From Bacteroidales bacterium (GTDB taxonomy: Bacteria; Bacteroidota; Bacteroidia; Bacteroidales; TTA-H9): 62,748 nt of DNA. The position numbers and the translations under genes were made by a program. Under the pieces are notes generated by a model. It did no database searches and was not told the DNA's origin. It saw only the letters and a program-made list of their open reading frames with translations. Positions 43,598 to 52,815 of the stretch are shown here, in pieces (position 1 is the stretch's first letter; each line of letters starts with the position of its first letter). The DNA lies in contig JAUSOY010000086.1 of NCBI GenBank assembly GCA_030656615.1, forward strand, positions 1 to 62,748. The letters run 5' to 3'.

Positions 43598-44683
43598 ATG
43601 ACATATATGGAAGAAGGCAGAATTCTTGCAATCAATCCCGGATCAACATCTACAAAAATTGCCGTATTCGAAGGCACAAAAAATATCTTTCTTAAAACAC
43701 TCCGGCACTCAACGGAGGAGCTACAGGATTTTAAAAAAATTACCGATCAGTTTCAGTTCCGAAAAAACATTATTCTTCAGGAATTAGAGCAAGCCGGCAT
43801 CGATCTCAAAAGCCTCAAAACCATCGTTGGACGTGGTGGTCTAGTAAAACCCATCCCATCGGGCGTTTATGAAGTCAATGAGCGCATGATAGAAGATTTA
43901 CAGATTGGGATTTTGGGCGAACACGCATCCAATCTTGGTGGTCTGATTGCTAACGACATTGCAAAAACACTGGGTGATGCCAGAGCATTTATTGCTGACC
44001 CGGTGGTGGTGGACGAATTACAGGATGTAGCCCGCGTATCGGGTCATCCGCTATTTGAGCGTCTCTCCATTTTTCACGCATTGAATCAAAAAGCGGTAGC
44101 GCGTGCTTATGCAAAATCGCTGAACCGACGTTACGAAGACCTTAACCTCATTGTGGCTCACCTGGGCGGCGGTATTTCTGTGGGGGCGCATTATCAGGGG
44201 AAAGTCATCGATGTTAATAACGCACTCGATGGCGAAGGCCCGTTCTCTCCGGAAAGAAGTGGAACGCTTCCCGCTGGTGCTCTGGCTAAACTTTGTTTCA
44301 GTGGGGAATATTCTCTTGATCAGATTAAAAAACTAATAACCGGTCAGGGCGGTTTTGTGGCACACTTAGGTACAAATAGTGCCTATGACGTTGAAATTGC
44401 TGCTAAAAACGGCGATGCAAAAGCGATTCTTATTCAGGACGCTATGTCATATCAGGTTGCGAAAAGCATAGGCGGAATGTCGGTCGTTCTGAAAGGTAAG
44501 GTAGATGGAATTATCCTCACAGGGGGCATTGCCTATAATCCTGACCTGGTAAGTTATGTAAAGAAAATGGTGGGGCACATCGCTCCCATTATTGTTCATC
44601 CGGGAGAAGATGAAATGGAGGCTTTGGCTCTCAACGGACTCATGGTAATCCGCGGAGAAACAGAACCACTCATCTATACTTAA
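43598..44683 (+). CDS. buk: Butyrate kinase
   Basis: 361 residues, ASKHA-fold acid kinase. Phosphate-binding NPGSTSTKIAVFEG at residues 12-25, the VGRGGLVKPI motif, DPVVVDELQDVARVSGHP, HLGGGISVGAH and the adenosine-site GGIAYNPD are all typical for butyrate kinase. It makes butyrate and ATP from butyryl-phosphate, completing the Ptb-Buk route of butyrate fermentation. The ATG at 43607 is an alternative start. It directly follows the second ptb gene. Confidence 0.94.
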   Translation: MTYMEEGRILAINPGSTSTKIAVFEGTKNIFLKTLRHSTEELQDFKKITDQFQFRKNIILQELEQAGIDLKSLKTIVGRGGLVKPIPSGVYEVNERMIEDLQIGILGEHASNLGGLIANDIAKTLGDARAFIADPVVVDELQDVARVSGHPLFERLSIFHALNQKAVARAYAKSLNRRYEDLNLIVAHLGGGISVGAHYQGKVIDVNNALDGEGPFSPERSGTLPAGALAKLCFSGEYSLDQIKKLITGQGGFVAHLGTNSAYDVEIAAKNGDAKAILIQDAMSYQVAKSIGGMSVVLKGKVDGIILTGGIAYNPDLVSYVKKMVGHIAPIIVHPGEDEMEALALNGLMVIRGETEPLIYT

Positions 44684-44700
44684 ACCATTCGGCACTTTAT

Positions 44701-44737
44701 CAGAAGCGCTCTGTGATAGCAATACAGGGCGCTTCTG
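44701..44737 (+). terminator. Hairpin after buk
   Basis: CAGAAGCGC pairs perfectly with GCGCTTCTG. No real T-run follows, so termination is uncertain; the hairpin runs into the recO promoter. Confidence 0.5.
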
Positions 44738-44747
44738 TCATTATACC

Positions 44748-44755
44748 TACCTTTG
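44748..44755 (+). promoter_or_regulatory. Promoter -7 element (TACCTTTG) of recO
   Basis: Matches TAnnTTTG 17 bp before the TTG codon at 44773 and argues for that start over the ATA/ATG frame further upstream. Confidence 0.5.
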
Positions 44756-44772
44756 TAAAAAGCAGTGAAACA

Positions 44773-45495
44773 TTGGCAGAAGCTATCAAAACCAAAGGCA
44801 TCGTTCTGGGTCATATAAAATATGGCGACAGTAGCATCATCGTGCGTATATATACCGCTGCATACGGGCAGACTTCATTTATAGTAAAAGGGATAAACGC
44901 TAAAAAATCAAAATTTAAATCGGCTCTTTTTCAAGCCCTGACTCCATTAAGCATTGAAATGGATTATAGTCAGAAAAGGCAATTACAATATTTGAAAGAG
45001 GCAAACATGCTTTTTACCCCCATACGGATTCACTCAGATATTTTTCGATCTACGATAGCCTTATTTATGGCGGAAGTAATCAGTTTGGCAGCCCGCGAAG
45101 AAGAGGCCAATCAGGAAAGTTTTGATTTTTTACTCGAAAGCATAAAGCAGTTAGACGATACAGCCTGCAATGTTTTATCATTTCACATTCGTTTTTTAAC
45201 GGCGTATACAAAACATCTTGGATTTTTCCCCCATGATAATTATACAGAATCAAAAAAGTATTTTGATTTGCGTGAAGGCTACTTCGGGGATATTCATCCA
45301 GCCCATAGTGATGTTTTGATGCCTCCCCAATCAGAGCACTTATCAGAAGTACTAAAAGGAGGGGATACGGTGGAAAAACTGGAATCGGCACAAAGAACTG
45401 AACTAATCGATTGTTTGTTACATTATTATACACTTCATCTGCCCGGTTTCGGACATCTGAAAAGCATTTACGTGCTCAGAGAAGTATACCGATAA
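44773..45495 (+). CDS. recO: DNA repair protein RecO
   Basis: About 240 residues from a TTG start. The N-terminal OB fold (KTKGIVLGHIKYGDSSIIVRIYT...) and the helical C-terminal domain match RecO, which helps RecR load RecA on SSB-coated DNA. The zinc-site cysteines of some RecO proteins are absent, as is common in Bacteroidota. An in-frame start at 44713 would add 20 residues, but that stretch lies in the buk hairpin and the recO promoter, so the TTG start is preferred. Confidence 0.88.
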   Translation: MAEAIKTKGIVLGHIKYGDSSIIVRIYTAAYGQTSFIVKGINAKKSKFKSALFQALTPLSIEMDYSQKRQLQYLKEANMLFTPIRIHSDIFRSTIALFMAEVISLAAREEEANQESFDFLLESIKQLDDTACNVLSFHIRFLTAYTKHLGFFPHDNYTESKKYFDLREGYFGDIHPAHSDVLMPPQSEHLSEVLKGGDTVEKLESAQRTELIDCLLHYYTLHLPGFGHLKSIYVLREVYR

Positions 45496-45563
45496 TTATA
45501 AAAAAAAGGTTATTAACAGGCAAAGTTATTCGTAATTAGAGTAATATGATAAATCATGTCCTC

Positions 45564-45588
45564 TTTTGTGAAAAAATTGTTAACTTTG
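45564..45588 (+). promoter_or_regulatory. Promoter of the starch-synthase-like/DUF4270/glmS unit
   Basis: TTTTG at 45564 and TAACTTTG at 45581-45588 match the Bacteroidota -33/-7 consensus; the ATG follows 32 bp downstream. Confidence 0.7.
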
Positions 45589-45619
45589 CACTTTAATTTT
45601 CAACCCAAAAAAGAAAGTT

Positions 45620-46438
45620 ATGGATAAAGCCAGGGTGCTCTTTGTTTCTCAAGAAATCGTTCCATATATCAAGGAATCCTCGATGGGAAAAATCGCGCGC
45701 TATCTGCCTCAAGGGATACAGGAAAAAGGGAAAGAAATCAGAACCTTCATGCCGCGTTATGGAATGATCAACGAAAGAAGGAATCAGTTGCATGAAGTCA
45801 TTCGCCTTTCGGGGATGAATCTCATCATCGATGATCAGGATCATCCTTTGATTATTAAAGTAGCCTCGATACAGCAAGCCCGGATGCAGGTCTATTTCAT
45901 CGACAATGAAGACTATTTCCAGCGCAAATATATGTTTACCGATAAAGCCGGTAAATTTTACAAAGACAACGAAGAACGTTCGATTTTCTTCTCTCGTGGC
46001 GTAATAGAAACGGTCAAAAAACTTGGATGGAGCCCCGACCTTATTCATTGCCACGGCTGGATGTCGTCGCCATTGCCTTTATATGTTAAAAAAGCATATA
46101 AGGATAATCCCATTTTTTCAGATTCAAAAATCATCATTTCTCTCTACGACGATGATTTTGAAGCCAAATATTCCAAAGAATTTGGCGCAAAAGTTAAAAT
46201 GCCGGGTATTACAGAAAAAGATCTGAAGAATTATAAGAAAGGCAACTATTCTGACGTTATGAAGGGTGCTTTGGATTTTGCTGACGGGATAATTTTAGCA
46301 AGTCCTACCATCAATCCTGAAGTACAAGAATACTTATCAGAAATTAAAAAGCCCGTGCTTGAACTTCAGAGTGAGGAAAATTACATCGATGCATACGATG
46401 AATTTTACAACAAAATCCTCGAAAATCAAGCCGGCTGA
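45620..46438 (+). CDS. Glycogen/starch synthase-like protein (catalytic N-terminal domain only)
   Basis: 272 residues resembling the GT5 N-terminal Rossmann half (RVLFVSQEIVPYIKESSMGKI, RTFMPRYGMI, PDLIHCHGWMSS, SPTINPEVQEYL). The KxGGL ADP-glucose motif is replaced by KESSMGK and the GT-B C-terminal half is absent, so it is unlikely to be a full synthase. Bacteroidota commonly carry this short form directly before DUF4270 and glmS, as here, which points to a regulatory or cell-envelope role rather than glycogen synthesis (inference). Confidence 0.85.
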   Translation: MDKARVLFVSQEIVPYIKESSMGKIARYLPQGIQEKGKEIRTFMPRYGMINERRNQLHEVIRLSGMNLIIDDQDHPLIIKVASIQQARMQVYFIDNEDYFQRKYMFTDKAGKFYKDNEERSIFFSRGVIETVKKLGWSPDLIHCHGWMSSPLPLYVKKAYKDNPIFSDSKIIISLYDDDFEAKYSKEFGAKVKMPGITEKDLKNYKKGNYSDVMKGALDFADGIILASPTINPEVQEYLSEIKKPVLELQSEENYIDAYDEFYNKILENQAG

Positions 46439-46484
46439 TTAACTTTGCCTTTTTTAAAACGCATAGCGTAAAAACATTCTTATT

Positions 46485-47813
46485 ATGATCATCCTAAGAA
46501 ACACCCTGAAGTTTCTTGCACTGGTGTTGATTTTCAGCGCCTGTACCAAAGAACCCGATAGCCTGGGAACAAAAACACAGCCCCCTTCTGACAGGCTTCA
46601 TTATGGAATCGATACTACCATTACGCTTACCGCATATTCATTAATCGAAGACTCTGTTCGTACCGACGAAACATCGATGAATATTTTGGGTAGTTATTGG
46701 GATCCCGTGTTTGGCATCACGACTGCCAGTATTTATACTCAGTTCCGTTTGGCTACTGCTGGTCATGATTTCGGTACAAATCCGCTGGTCGATTCTCTTG
46801 TTCTACGTTTGGCATATAGTGGCCTTTATGGCAATTCTATTTCCCTGCAAACAATAAAGATATACGAACTCAGTCAGGGCATCGTTTACGGTAATAATTA
46901 TTATTCCAATCAGAACTTATCATACGATCCCACACCTCTGATTACCAAAACCTTTGTAGCCAAGCCCTCCGATTCCGTATTGGTTGATACTGTAAAAGTT
47001 GCCCCACATTTGAGAATCCGTCTCGATCAGAGTGCTCCGCAGTTTGTTCAAAAATTGCTTAGCATTCCGACAGACTCCATGTCGAAAAATGAAAGTTTTG
47101 TACGTCATTTTAAGGGTTTCTATATCACAGCCATTAAAGCCAACGTTCCCAATCGGGGAGCATTGATGTATTTTAATCTTGAATCGGCCCTTTCAGAAAT
47201 GACGATTTATTATAAAAACTCGGAAAAAGACAGTATTTCTTTCAGTTATGTCATTAATAGTTCGTGTGCCCGTTTTAACAACTACAATCATTATAACTAT
47301 GCTGATGCCAGCTCAGAATTCCGCCAACAGGTCATAAACAAGGATACGCTGAAGGGCAAAAACCTCTTGTATCTGCAAGCCATGGGAGGTGTTAAAGCCT
47401 ATCTTCAATTCCCGGACCTTACTAATCTGGGTGGCGGAAAAGCAGCCATCAATGAGGCAAAAATATATTTCTCCAATACTGATAAAGGTGGTGACTATCC
47501 TGCTCCCAGCAAGCTTATTCTCGTAGAATTAAAAAAGGATAACGATATTTCCTTCCTAACGGATCAATACCAGGGCGACGCATACTTTGGTGGGGCTTAC
47601 CAGTCAGAACCAGGGAATTATTGGTTCCGCATTACACGATATATTCAGGATCTTGCCAGTAATAAAAATGACCGGACGGGTCGCTTATCCTTACTAGCAT
47701 CCAGTTCTTCGGTAAGGGGATATCGCTTGGTTCTTGGTGGATATCAGCCTGATAACCCTGCATATTTCGGAAAAGGCATTAAGCTTCACATTGTTTATAC
47801 AAAAACTCCGTAA
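46485..47813 (+). CDS. DUF4270 lipoprotein
   Basis: 442 residues. Lipoprotein signal peptide with lipobox FSAC (Cys20). The mature part carries the DUF4270 pattern (SYWDPVFGITTASIYTQFRL near 70-90, LVDSLVLRLAYSGLYG, then repeated beta segments). It probably sits at the outer membrane. Function of the family is unknown. It lies 46 bp after the starch-synthase-like gene and 27 bp before glmS, the usual Bacteroidota order. Confidence 0.9.
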   Translation: MIILRNTLKFLALVLIFSACTKEPDSLGTKTQPPSDRLHYGIDTTITLTAYSLIEDSVRTDETSMNILGSYWDPVFGITTASIYTQFRLATAGHDFGTNPLVDSLVLRLAYSGLYGNSISLQTIKIYELSQGIVYGNNYYSNQNLSYDPTPLITKTFVAKPSDSVLVDTVKVAPHLRIRLDQSAPQFVQKLLSIPTDSMSKNESFVRHFKGFYITAIKANVPNRGALMYFNLESALSEMTIYYKNSEKDSISFSYVINSSCARFNNYNHYNYADASSEFRQQVINKDTLKGKNLLYLQAMGGVKAYLQFPDLTNLGGGKAAINEAKIYFSNTDKGGDYPAPSKLILVELKKDNDISFLTDQYQGDAYFGGAYQSEPGNYWFRITRYIQDLASNKNDRTGRLSLLASSSSVRGYRLVLGGYQPDNPAYFGKGIKLHIVYTKTP

Positions 47814-47840
47814 CTTAGTAGAATCAAAAAGTAAAATCAT

Positions 47841-49676
47841 ATGTGCGGAATAGTTGGATACATCGGACCTCGTGAGGCATACCCTATCCTGATAAAAGGA
47901 TTAAAACGCCTCGAATATCGCGGCTATGACAGTGCCGGCATCGCTATTCTCAACGACAATTTACAGGTTTTCAAATGCAAGGGCAAAGTCTCTGCACTCG
48001 AAGCTTTTGTCCAAGGCAAGCCACTTCATGCTACTATGGGCATGGCACACACCCGCTGGGCCACTCATGGAGAACCAAATGATGTTAACGCACATCCACA
48101 TTACTCTCAGTCAGAATCGCTGGCCGTTATTCATAACGGAATTATCGAAAACTATGCTATTTTAAAAGAAGGGCTCATCAAAAGCGGCTTCACGTTCCAA
48201 AGCAATACCGATACCGAAGTGTTGGTTCAGCTTATAGAATATTTTAAAAATTCAGGAATTAGTCTGCTGGAAGCCGTTCAATTAGCGCTTAATCAAACAG
48301 TGGGAGCATACGCCATTGTTGTTTTATCAAAAAACGATCCGGATCTTATGATTGCTGCACGTAAGGGCAGCCCCTTGGTTGTTGGTATTGGTAAAGATGA
48401 ATTCTTCCTGGCTTCTGATGCCTCGCCTATCATAGAATATACTAAAGACGTTGTTTACCTTGAGGACGAAGAAATTGCTATTTTACAGCGAGGGCAAAAA
48501 CTCAAGGTCAAGACAATTTCTGATGTTGAAACATTTCCTCAGGTTCATACGCTCGAACTCAATATTTCGCAACTCGAAAAAGGGGGTTATGAGCATTTTA
48601 TGTTAAAGGAAATCTTCGAACAACCCGATACCATCCGTGATAGCTTCAGGGGTCGTATTCAACTCGAAAATAATACAATTACTATGGCTGGTATTATCGA
48701 TCATCTCGATAAATTTTTAAATGCCCGCCGTATTATTATGACCGCCGCCGGTACTTCATGGCATGCATGCCTTGTGGGAGAATATATTTTTGAGGAGCTT
48801 CTTCGCATTCCTGTAGAAGTAGAATATTCTTCGGAATTCCGATACAGAAAACCCGTTCTGTACAATGATGACATATTAATAGCAGTCAGTCAGTCGGGCG
48901 AAACAGCGGACACATTGGCGGCAATACATCTGGCAAAAAGCCATGGTGCTTTCATTTATGGGATTTGTAATGTGGTTGGATCTAGCATTGCCCGAGCTAC
49001 CGATGCCGGTTCGTATACCCACGCCGGACCGGAAATCGGTGTGGCATCTACCAAAGCTTTTACTGCACAAGTGACTGTTTTAACACTTATGGCTCTGGCA
49101 ATCGCACAGAAAAAAGGAACCATTAGCGAAGAAAGATTGAAGGAAATTATGATTGCCTTGACAGAAATTCCGGCCAAAGTCACACAAATCCTTAATAAAG
49201 CCAAAGAAATTCAGGAATTCAGTAAATATTACACCTATACCAGAAATGCATTGTATCTGGGCAGGGGTTATAATTTCCCGGTTGCTCTGGAAGGGGCTCT
49301 TAAACTAAAAGAAATATCCTACATTCACGCTGAAGGCTATCCGGCTGCAGAAATGAAGCATGGCCCCATTGCGCTGATTGATCGAGAAATGCCTGTTGTG
49401 GTTATTGCACCCAACAAAGGACATTATGATAAAGTAGTATCCAATATTCAGGAAGTGAAAGCGCGCAAAGGCCGTCTGATCAGTATTATTACCGAGGGCG
49501 ATGTTACGGTAAAGGAATTATCGGATCATTATGTCGAAATTCCAGAAACCGAGGAAATGCTGATTCCTTTACTTGCCACGATACCCCTTCAATTAATGGC
49601 CTATTATATCGCCGTTTTCCGAGAATGCAATGTTGACCAACCCCGTAATCTGGCGAAATCGGTAACAGTGGAGTAG
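47841..49676 (+). CDS. glmS: Glutamine-fructose-6-phosphate aminotransferase (isomerising)
   Basis: 611 residues, full length. The glutaminase domain starts MCGIVGYIG, with Cys2 as the nucleophile after Met removal, TRWATHGEPND and the RGSPL-like motif; two SIS domains follow (TAAGTSWHACLVGEY near 310, SQSGETADT; LGRGYNFPVALEGALKLKEISY) and the DQPRNLAKSVTVE terminus is typical. It makes glucosamine 6-phosphate, the first step to UDP-GlcNAc. No glmS ribozyme was seen; it shares an operon with the two genes before it. Confidence 0.97.
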   Translation: MCGIVGYIGPREAYPILIKGLKRLEYRGYDSAGIAILNDNLQVFKCKGKVSALEAFVQGKPLHATMGMAHTRWATHGEPNDVNAHPHYSQSESLAVIHNGIIENYAILKEGLIKSGFTFQSNTDTEVLVQLIEYFKNSGISLLEAVQLALNQTVGAYAIVVLSKNDPDLMIAARKGSPLVVGIGKDEFFLASDASPIIEYTKDVVYLEDEEIAILQRGQKLKVKTISDVETFPQVHTLELNISQLEKGGYEHFMLKEIFEQPDTIRDSFRGRIQLENNTITMAGIIDHLDKFLNARRIIMTAAGTSWHACLVGEYIFEELLRIPVEVEYSSEFRYRKPVLYNDDILIAVSQSGETADTLAAIHLAKSHGAFIYGICNVVGSSIARATDAGSYTHAGPEIGVASTKAFTAQVTVLTLMALAIAQKKGTISEERLKEIMIALTEIPAKVTQILNKAKEIQEFSKYYTYTRNALYLGRGYNFPVALEGALKLKEISYIHAEGYPAAEMKHGPIALIDREMPVVVIAPNKGHYDKVVSNIQEVKARKGRLISIITEGDVTVKELSDHYVEIPETEEMLIPLLATIPLQLMAYYIAVFRECNVDQPRNLAKSVTVE

Positions 49677-49807
49677 TATGGAAGAGTAGTAATTTGGTCG
49701 AGTTGATTGACGGGGGTTTCCGAAGCTTTTTATAGAAGATACTTTCCCGACTTTTCTTTCACCACCTGTACTGCCGAATCTAAAATACCTGGTAATCTTG
49801 GTTCTTC

Positions 49808-50398
49808 TTAATTTTTTACACACCTGACGGATGCAGCATTACTCCTATCCGAATTCCCATCTTCACCTTGATCCTCAATATCAAGACTTATGAAATAAGC
49901 ATCATTCGTATACATTTTTGTTGAACTCCACCAAAAGCAGTTCTTGCCAAGGTATTTAAAGGCATCTTCTTCTGCATCCCATCCCCCTCCTGGCAATGCA
50001 GAAAATCCACTTGTATTATTACCATTTCCATTACTACTCCATCCACTATTGCTCTTTAAATTTTTACTCGCAACACTACCACCTCCTTGATTATTAAGCA
50101 GTTCGTCCCATTCCGATTGACTGGGTAGGTGCCAGCCATCAGGACAAGCATTTAATGCGGAATTCCAATTATATAAATAGCCATATAAATTGACATTTCG
50201 TTCTTTACTAGCATATGACCAACAGCCGAATGGTGCTTTAAATGCAAGATTTTCTGCCATCCAGATTTGGTGGCCAATTTTCACGGTTTTGTATATTTTC
50301 CCATCTCTTGCATCCGAAAAGGTTCCGGTTTGCTGTGCCATTAAGCTTATTGACATTATTGAAATCGAAGTGATAAGAGTGATAAATTTTGCTTTCAT
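49808..50398 (-). CDS. Secreted FISUMP (Fibrobacter major paralogous domain) protein
   Basis: 196 residues with a signal peptide (1-22, SLMAQ) and one FISUMP domain: DGKIYKTVKIGHQIWMAENL, CPDGWHLPSQSEWDEL and the closing SVRCVKN are diagnostic of this formylglycine-/C-type-lectin-like fold. Function is unknown; such proteins are exported and often fused to other surface domains. The ATG at 50398 is used because upstream in-frame codons overlap the preceding gene. It lies 46 bp after the gene at 50445, likely the same operon. Confidence 0.88.
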   Translation of the reverse strand: MKAKFITLITSISIMSISLMAQQTGTFSDARDGKIYKTVKIGHQIWMAENLAFKAPFGCWSYASKERNVNLYGYLYNWNSALNACPDGWHLPSQSEWDELLNNQGGGSVASKNLKSNSGWSSNGNGNNTSGFSALPGGGWDAEEDAFKYLGKNCFWWSSTKMYTNDAYFISLDIEDQGEDGNSDRSNAASVRCVKN

Positions 50399-50444
50399 AA
50401 AATTCGGATTTGATATAAAATGATTGAATAATGCAGTTTTGTCT

Positions 50445-51413
50445 TCATTCCGTTCCTTTAGCCCAATTAGCGCAATTGGACCATACGCTACAACCCTCAC
50501 AAAGCCTTTGACCATCAAGCCTTTCAGAACCATCGCCAGTTGTACTGGTTATTTTAACCTTGATACGGTCTCCTGAAATCTGTTCAATAGTCCCCCGACA
50601 TTTAGTACGGGTCCACAGCACACCGGATAGTTTTGTATGAACCAAAGCCCCTATATTGCAGTAACATGCATTTATTTCCCCACTCGACTCTGAGGAACCT
50701 GTTGAATGGGGAGGTGAACTGGAATTGCCCATAGTACCCGTATTATCATTAGCAAGAGAAATAAGGTATCCTAAAGCGCCGATAAAAAGGCCGACTCCGG
50801 CTGCAGTATTTACTGCATCATCAAAAACATCGGATTTGCCCGAATTTACTTCCTTTACGGTTTCAGGATTGTTAGCTACAACAAGCGGGATTGAACCATC
50901 GTCAATTACTAATGTGGAAGTTTCCCCGGAACTAAAAAAACGTGCATAAGCAGCATCGATCTTATAAAAATTTCGCAGGCTGGTTTTTAATCCATTGTTG
51001 GAATATAATTTACCATCAAAAAGTTCTTGACCATCGTCTACCATTGAGGTATGTTCCGGTTCATTAAGGATATATTGGGCCGGATGTATCAGGTACGCTT
51101 TTCTCCCAAACCAGAAGGTTTTATATGCAGGCCAGGGAAAGTTGACTTTTTGGCCATTACTATAGGTTGGATAGAAAAAAAACAAATCACCACAATTTTT
51201 ATCCAACCTTAGAATTTTATAGGATTGTTCTGGTATTATCAACCATCCAAACGAAACCCAACCAATATACTTGCCCGTTAATCTTTCGAGTACAAGAGAT
51301 ACTCGGATTTCTGAATTGCAATTATTCATCAGACACAATGTTCTTTGTGCATGTGTCGTAGAAAACACAAAAATAAAAATTATCGGAAATATAAACTTGA
51401 TAGCATTCTTCAT
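50445..51413 (-). CDS. Exported hypothetical protein
   Basis: 322 residues with an N-terminal signal peptide (1-22, TTHAQ). The N-terminal half (23-190) is beta-rich with many aromatic residues, a central hydrophobic stretch TAAGVGLFIGALGYLISLAND (about 215-235) may insert in a membrane, then a Ser-rich linker and a Cys-rich C-terminus (CYCNIGALVHTK, CEGCSVWSNCANW). I do not recognise the family. It precedes the FISUMP gene on the same strand. Confidence 0.7.
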   Translation of the reverse strand: MKNAIKFIFPIIFIFVFSTTHAQRTLCLMNNCNSEIRVSLVLERLTGKYIGWVSFGWLIIPEQSYKILRLDKNCGDLFFFYPTYSNGQKVNFPWPAYKTFWFGRKAYLIHPAQYILNEPEHTSMVDDGQELFDGKLYSNNGLKTSLRNFYKIDAAYARFFSSGETSTLVIDDGSIPLVVANNPETVKEVNSGKSDVFDDAVNTAAGVGLFIGALGYLISLANDNTGTMGNSSSPPHSTGSSESSGEINACYCNIGALVHTKLSGVLWTRTKCRGTIEQISGDRIKVKITSTTGDGSERLDGQRLCEGCSVWSNCANWAKGTE

Positions 51414-51953
51414 AATGTTATAATTGATCATTTTATTTACTTTTCTTTCTCTATTCATCTAACCGTCAACTGTGGCATGAATATAAGTTCTTATTAATTG
51501 GCATGAAACCTAATTTCTAGGTTAAAAATACAAAACACTTATCAGTTTTCATAGGGTCAAATAGAAATAAATTCTGTGTTTTTAAATTCGAAAGAGGAAT
51601 ATTAAGTGGCCGGATTCTTTTCCATTCGATTTAAAGCAGAAATGAAAAGATAAGTTAGAAAATAAAATAACCAAAAACCCTAATGAAACAGAAAAACAAC
51701 CGGAAATCCATTGTAATTGATGTCACTGAAAACTGCAATTTTCAACGTGTTCAAACTGTTATCAGGATGTAATTGGGGAGACGAGTCCGGGAAGGCTCTG
51801 AGAAGTCTGAAATGGTCTCATTTCAGATACCTTATATCACTCACTTTTCGAGTTATGTAGGTAGTCTAACCCATCCACCGTCAGGTCTATGACTTCAGGG
51901 TCATAGACCCTACCGAATTGTTGAATACTATTTCGTTTCTTTATATAAATTGA
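51414..51953. other. Intergenic region with two perfect hairpins
   Basis: 540 bp without a convincing gene. Two perfect inverted repeats occur: CTGAAATG/CATTTCAG around GTCT (51807-51826) and GGTCTATGAC/GTCATAGACC around TTCAGG (51884-51909). Neither has a T-run. A short frame MKQKNNRKSIVIDVTENCNF at 51683 ends after 29 codons and is probably chance or a fragment. Confidence 0.5.
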
Positions 51954-52292
51954 CTAAACATGGTTCTCCATGAACACTTTCCCCCTTGGGGATATGTAAC
52001 CAATCTCGTTTAACCAATTACTTACCTGTTTGAAGTCCAATTCATCATCCTCGTGGCCCTCACATATCAGGGAGAACAGTTCCTGTTGATAAGAATGGGG
52101 TGACTTCCACAGGTAGGAACAGGTCAGTTCAACGATCATCCGTAATGAATACTCCTTGATTAAGTTATCATTATTATTTTTGGTATCAATCGAAACACCC
52201 TGACCCCTGACAAGTGGTTTATATTCCTCCTCTTTTGTAATTGGAATGTCAATCTCCTTTAGTGGAGTAGCAATTACTGTAGAATAAAACAA
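51954..52292 (-). CDS. Hypothetical protein with recombinase-like C-terminal motif
   Basis: 112 residues from a TTG that lies 3 bases after the stop of the thioesterase gene, so translation may be coupled. The N-terminus reads PLKEIDIPITKEEEYKPLVR, then GQGVSID, and the C-terminus VSNWLNEIGYISPRGKVFMENHV resembles the 'WLN..g..tprG' motif in the recombinase domain of large serine recombinases and related mobile-element proteins. It lacks any catalytic domain. It could be a truncated or accessory protein; the family is not certain. Confidence 0.55.
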   Translation of the reverse strand: MFYSTVIATPLKEIDIPITKEEEYKPLVRGQGVSIDTKNNNDNLIKEYSLRMIVELTCSYLWKSPHSYQQELFSLICEGHEDDELDFKQVSNWLNEIGYISPRGKVFMENHV

Positions 52293-52297
52293 CTTAT

Positions 52298-52765
52298 TTA
52301 GAATTTTTCCCGGCCCGGATACTGCAAACGTTTCCGGGCTATTTTTTCGGGGTAAACGAAATAAACCGCCAAGGCAGTCGTACGCAAAACACCCTCCTGA
52401 TCATAGAGTTCTGTGCGTATAAATGCCAAATCACCCTCCCGTTTTTCAATTCTGGCTCTAAGCACTATTTTCCCTCGGCTAAGAAATACATTTTTCAAAA
52501 ACTGAACATCCATTTGTTGGGTAAATCCAGCAGATCCAATTTTAACCATCATACACCAGCAGGCTACTTCGTCCAGTAAGGTCATCTGAATTCCGCCATG
52601 CAAAACATTTTCGTAACTCTGATAATTTGCATTGGGTTCCCATTCAGAAACCACCTCATCCCCATCCTCAAAAAATTCCATTTTGAGCCCAAAAGGATTC
52701 TGTGGTGCGCATCCGAAGCAATGGTATCCCGCATTTTCGCGATCGGGGTTATTAATCTTTCGCAT
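52298..52765 (-). CDS. PaaI/4HBT hotdog-fold thioesterase
   Basis: 155 residues, single hotdog domain. The motif NVLHGGIQMTLLDEVACW (about 55-72) is the PaaI-type HGG..a.lD active site, followed by the central helix and typical sheet strands. It starts with a HCFGCAPQNPFGLKM segment that is common in this family. It probably hydrolyses an acyl- or phenylacyl-CoA. The ATG at 52765 is used; the upstream in-frame codons overlap the sod terminator. Confidence 0.88.
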   Translation of the reverse strand: MRKINNPDRENAGYHCFGCAPQNPFGLKMEFFEDGDEVVSEWEPNANYQSYENVLHGGIQMTLLDEVACWCMMVKIGSAGFTQQMDVQFLKNVFLSRGKIVLRARIEKREGDLAFIRTELYDQEGVLRTTALAVYFVYPEKIARKRLQYPGREKF

Positions 52766-52769
52766 AATA

Positions 52770-52799
52770 AAACAAAAGAGCTCCGGACATTTCCGGAGC
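52770..52799 (-). terminator. Terminator of sodB
   Basis: On the minus strand GCTCCGGA and TCCGGAGC form a perfect stem with a 4-base loop, followed by a T-rich run. Confidence 0.85.
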
Positions 52800-52815
52800 C
52801 GGTAACAATTTTTTC

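Noticed and set aside
47813-47841. glmS ribozyme or GlcN6P riboswitch
   Set aside because: Only 27 bp separate the DUF4270 gene and glmS, too short for the ribozyme.
51884-51909. Perfect hairpin as a terminator
   Set aside because: No T-run follows on either strand and no gene ends nearby on the fitting strand.
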